DNA from: CAZVJU01 sp964627195
Lineage (GTDB): Bacteria > Patescibacteriota > Microgenomatia > UBA8517
Direction of reading: 5' to 3'
Length of the DNA stretch: 14,460 bases
Assembly: GCA_964627195.1 (NCBI GenBank)
Contig: CAZVJU010000029.1
Span: 1 to 14,460, forward strand
Below, one piece after another: positions 13,008 through 14,460 of this stretch. Both the position numbers and the translations under genes were made by a program. The notes under the pieces were generated by a model. The model was not told the DNA's origin and searched no databases. It saw only the letters and a program-made list of their open reading frames with translations. Position 1 is the first letter of the stretch. Every line of letters starts with the position of its first letter.

Positions 13008-13273
13008 ATGCCCACTTCCACAAGAAGTTTAAGAAAAACTATAAGAAACGTATTTCTCCTAATCCCCTCTTGGATAAACGTTTTGAAGAAAGATTTAATC
13101 TCTTTCTAAAAGATCCATCAAATCCAATTCTAAAGGATCATCCATTAACGGGGAAATTAAAAGGCTTAAGAGCATTTTGGATAACTGGCGACATCAGGGT
13201 AGTTTATTATATTAGATATGAAATTGCTTATTTCGTCGACATTGGTACTCATAACCAAGTATATAGAAAATAA
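13004..13273 (+). CDS. YafQ/RelE-family toxin (mRNA interferase)
   Basis: The 89-residue basic protein has the length and sequence pattern of RelE-superfamily endoribonucleases that cut mRNA in the ribosome. The YafQ-like landmarks are KDHPLTGKLKGLRAFWITGDIRVVYYI (44-70), with H46, D63 and R65, and the C-terminal DIGTHNQVY (79-87), with H83 matching the catalytic C-terminal His of YafQ. The middle His of E. coli YafQ is not obvious here. The GTG start at 13004 is chosen because it overlaps the antitoxin stop (GTGA) and gives the basic N-terminus MNAHFHKKFKKNYKK. The gene ends 2 bp before the orphan repeat copy at 13276, so the toxin lies at the very edge of the putative inserted segment. Confidence 0.9.
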   Translation: MNAHFHKKFKKNYKKRISPNPLLDKRFEERFNLFLKDPSNPILKDHPLTGKLKGLRAFWITGDIRVVYYIRYEIAYFVDIGTHNQVYRK

Positions 13274-13275
13274 AG

Positions 13276-13337
13276 AATCTGTTTTCTCCAAACTCAGCTC
13301 TTTAGTACAGAAGGCAATAGACTGCTGTAAGGAGTAG
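13276..13337 (+). pseudogene. Orphan C-terminus of a homolog of the 11135-11713 gene
   Basis: The 62 bp read SVFSKLSSLVQKAIDCCKE then a stop, against SVFSKLGSLVQKAVDCCRE at the end of the intact gene. The copies match at 51 of 62 bases; most of the 11 differences are at third codon positions or conservative (G/S, V/I, R/K). So this tail diverged while still coding and under selection, and later lost its front part. It is not a recent duplication. It probably marks the original 3' end displaced by insertion of 11714-13275, or a deleted tandem paralog. There is no start or upstream coding sequence attached; the preceding bases are the toxin gene. Confidence 0.85.
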
Positions 13338-13391
13338 ATGTTGTATTGTACTTAAATTCATATACCTTAAGACAATAATACAAAAATAAAC

Positions 13392-13420
13392 AACCGAGGG
13401 TTAAGAACCCTCGGTTTTCT
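13392..13420 (+). terminator. Strong intrinsic terminator
   Basis: A perfect 11-bp stem AACCGAGGGTT (13392-13402) and AACCCTCGGTT (13406-13416) with a 3-nt AAG loop is followed by TTCTT. In the other direction the stem is followed by TTGTTTATTTTT, so it may work on both strands. It ends the toxin-antitoxin transcript and probably once ended the operon of the orphan tail. Confidence 0.9.
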
Positions 13421-13425
13421 TGCCA

Positions 13426-13458
13426 AGGCTCGAAGAGCCTGCCTGCCGGCAAGGCAGG
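13426..13458. repeat. GC-rich palindromic repeat cluster
   Basis: Two adjacent hairpins: AGGCTC-GAA-GAGCCT (13426-13440) and CCTGCCTGCCGGCAAGGCAGG (13438-13458). The first shares 11 bp with the repeat inside copA (2898-2908, reverse complement), the second shares its core with the palindrome inside the thioredoxin-like gene (10395-10412). These appear to be non-coding members of the same dispersed repeat families. Confidence 0.65.
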
Positions 13459-13480
13459 TTTGTTCACTGCTTCGCTTCAT

Positions 13481-13525
13481 CCGTGGAATAAGCAGAGCTT
13501 GCTGCTTCGCAGTAAAATTCCACGG
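13481..13525. repeat. Long hairpin downstream of the hydrolase gene
   Basis: CCGTGGAAT (13481-13489) pairs with ATTCCACGG (13517-13525), with an inner GCAG/CTGC pairing in the loop. It is followed by TTTTCG on the plus strand. It lies in the gap between the converging terminator and hydrolase genes and could be a second terminator or another repeat unit; the T-run is too short to decide. Confidence 0.5.
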
Positions 13526-13553
13526 TTTTCGTGAAGTTTGAATAAACTACAAA

Positions 13554-14292
13554 TTAACTAAGAAACACTTTTAAGTCTCTTAAATTCTTTTTTTCAAATG
13601 TATTAAAGTGCATACCCGAAGTAACAACTAATTTACTTTTGGAAAGCAGATCATGTAATTTCCTAATCTCAGACATAGGCATTAATTTGTCATCCTCACC
13701 CCCAAAAATAATTGCTGGGTTTTGTAATTTTTTTAAAATATTTGTATTGTTTATTTTTCCACACACTCCAAGAATTTGTGCGTGCTTTGAAAATGGATAA
13801 TTGCTGATTGCCTTTAAATTAATTTTCAAATCCTCCTCGTAGGCTTTTTTGTGTAGCGGTTTTCCATCAAAGGGATTTATCTTCCTATAGACAAATTCGA
13901 CACCTCGTTTTCCTGAAAATTTAGCCACTAAAACAAATATCTTCTGGGGAAAACTTAAGGCAGTCAATTTTGTAAAAACACGCATAACTAAAAAGTCAGG
14001 TTTAAAGCAAGGTGCTGATGAAATAAAGATTAATTTAGCATCTGGATATTCCTCAGCAAGTTTAGGAAGAAGCAAACCTCCCATGGAAATTCCTACAATC
14101 ACTTCTGGATCTCTGCCGTCAAGTTTCCTGTCAACGCTTCCGACCAAATCTTTTATACTCCCTCCCCAATCCTCGTCAAATAAATTCGGCGTAAGTAGAG
14201 CATAGCCCTTCTTCCTAAAAAACTTAACCTAAAATATGCTGATTCATGCTAGTTTGAGGCCAACCATGAAGTATAAGAGCTACTTTTTGCAT
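13554..14292 (-). CDS. Alpha/beta hydrolase, disrupted by a one-base frameshift
   Basis: The catalytic features of an alpha/beta hydrolase are present across two frames. The N-terminal frame starts at the ATG at 14292 with MQKVALILHGWPQTSMNQHI, including the HGW oxyanion-hole motif, and stops at 14224. The second frame begins VKFFRKKGYALLTPNLFDED at 14228 and continues with the nucleophile elbow GISMGG, the acid in GGEDDKLMP and the His in SGMHFN near the C-terminus. Removing one base of the CC at 14228-14229 joins the frames (HIL-VKFF) into about 245 residues, normal for the family. Starting translation at the internal TTG (14147) would lose the oxyanion hole and is not credible as a functional start. 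Substrate is unknown. Whether this is a true pseudogene or an assembly error cannot be told here; all downstream catalytic residues are intact, which favours error or a recent mutation. Confidence 0.82.
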
Positions 14293-14298
14293 ACTGTT

Positions 14299-14304
14299 AT
14301 TTTA
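14299..14304 (-). promoter_or_regulatory. -10 box of the hydrolase gene
   Basis: TAAAAT on the minus strand (5 of 6) lies 6 nt before the ATG at 14292, the same leaderless spacing as other genes here. I could not find a convincing -35 hexamer. Confidence 0.4.
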
Positions 14305-14460
14305 CAACGAAGTAACTATCTCTGCGTATTACTTATTTGCACCTTAGAGGTAAAATACGTTCACACTCCGGTTATACCCAAAATACTCTAGTTTGTATTT
14401 AAAAATATCTGGGTATCCACTTAACACCACTAACTAATTCCTGTATTCTAAAGTCTCGAT

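Noticed and set aside
13392..13525. CRISPR-like repeats
   Set aside because: The hairpins differ from one another and lack regular spacing and unique spacers; they are a terminator and dispersed palindromes.
14374..14416. Inverted repeat ATACCCA ... TGGGTAT
   Set aside because: The arms are only 7 bp with a 29-nt loop in AT-rich sequence, with no T-run or adjacent gene end to give it a role.

Overview
The window is an AT-rich, gene-dense bacterial segment with short intergenic gaps, ATGA/TAATG gene overlaps, almost no Shine-Dalgarno sequences and small GC-rich palindromes sitting in frame inside genes. Together with the protein styles (single-anchor DsbA-like proteins, TauE/DsbD-type membrane proteins fused to cupredoxins), this suggests a Patescibacteria/CPR genome, perhaps Microgenomates-like. 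That placement is inference from style; there is no rRNA, tRNA or other marker gene here. A 10-N scaffold gap at 6244-6253 marks the sequence as a draft assembly.

Region 1 (1-1515, minus strand) is a signal-transduction cassette: a BlaI/MecI-type repressor, an M56 (BlaR1-like) membrane metallopeptidase with a short Cys-rich tail instead of a penicillin-sensing domain, and the first 48 codons of an anchored, probably DsbA-like protein at the left edge. Near-identical 17-bp operators overlap the -10 boxes of both the repressor gene and the left-edge gene.

Region 2 (1542-8787, minus strand) reads, from 5' to 3', DUF1573 lipid-side protein, CPxC membrane protein, DsbA, HMA-TauE/DsbD-tandem cupredoxin fusion, small HMA chaperone, and a CopA-type P1B ATPase with an unusual C-terminal extension. 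Region 3 (8957-11713, plus strand) diverges from it and repeats much of the same parts list in smaller form: TauE/DsbD-cupredoxin fusion, small HMA chaperone, anchored CPHC thioredoxin-like protein, a second CPxC membrane protein, and a cytosolic helical protein ending in Cys-Cys. The two arms look like paired modules for moving copper(I) and thiol/disulfide electrons across one membrane: HMA proteins and CopA handle cytosolic Cu, TauE/DsbD-like cores carry a Cys pair through the membrane, cupredoxins receive Cu or electrons outside, and DsbA-type proteins oxidise or reduce substrates.

Region 4 (11714-13420) holds a convergent three-helix membrane protein of unknown function, a RelB/YafQ-type toxin-antitoxin pair with a perfect 20-bp operator, and an orphan, diverged copy of the last 62 bp of the gene at 11135-11713. 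This arrangement suggests that a ~1.6 kb cassette was inserted at the 3' end of that gene, or that a tandem paralog was partly deleted. A strong terminator and a cluster of GC-rich hairpins follow.

Region 5 (13554-14292, minus strand) is an alpha/beta hydrolase broken by a one-base frameshift near 14228. I see nothing interpretable in 14305-14460. Six candidate promoters across the window put the -10 box only 6-12 nt from the start codon, so leaderless mRNAs appear to be the norm here.
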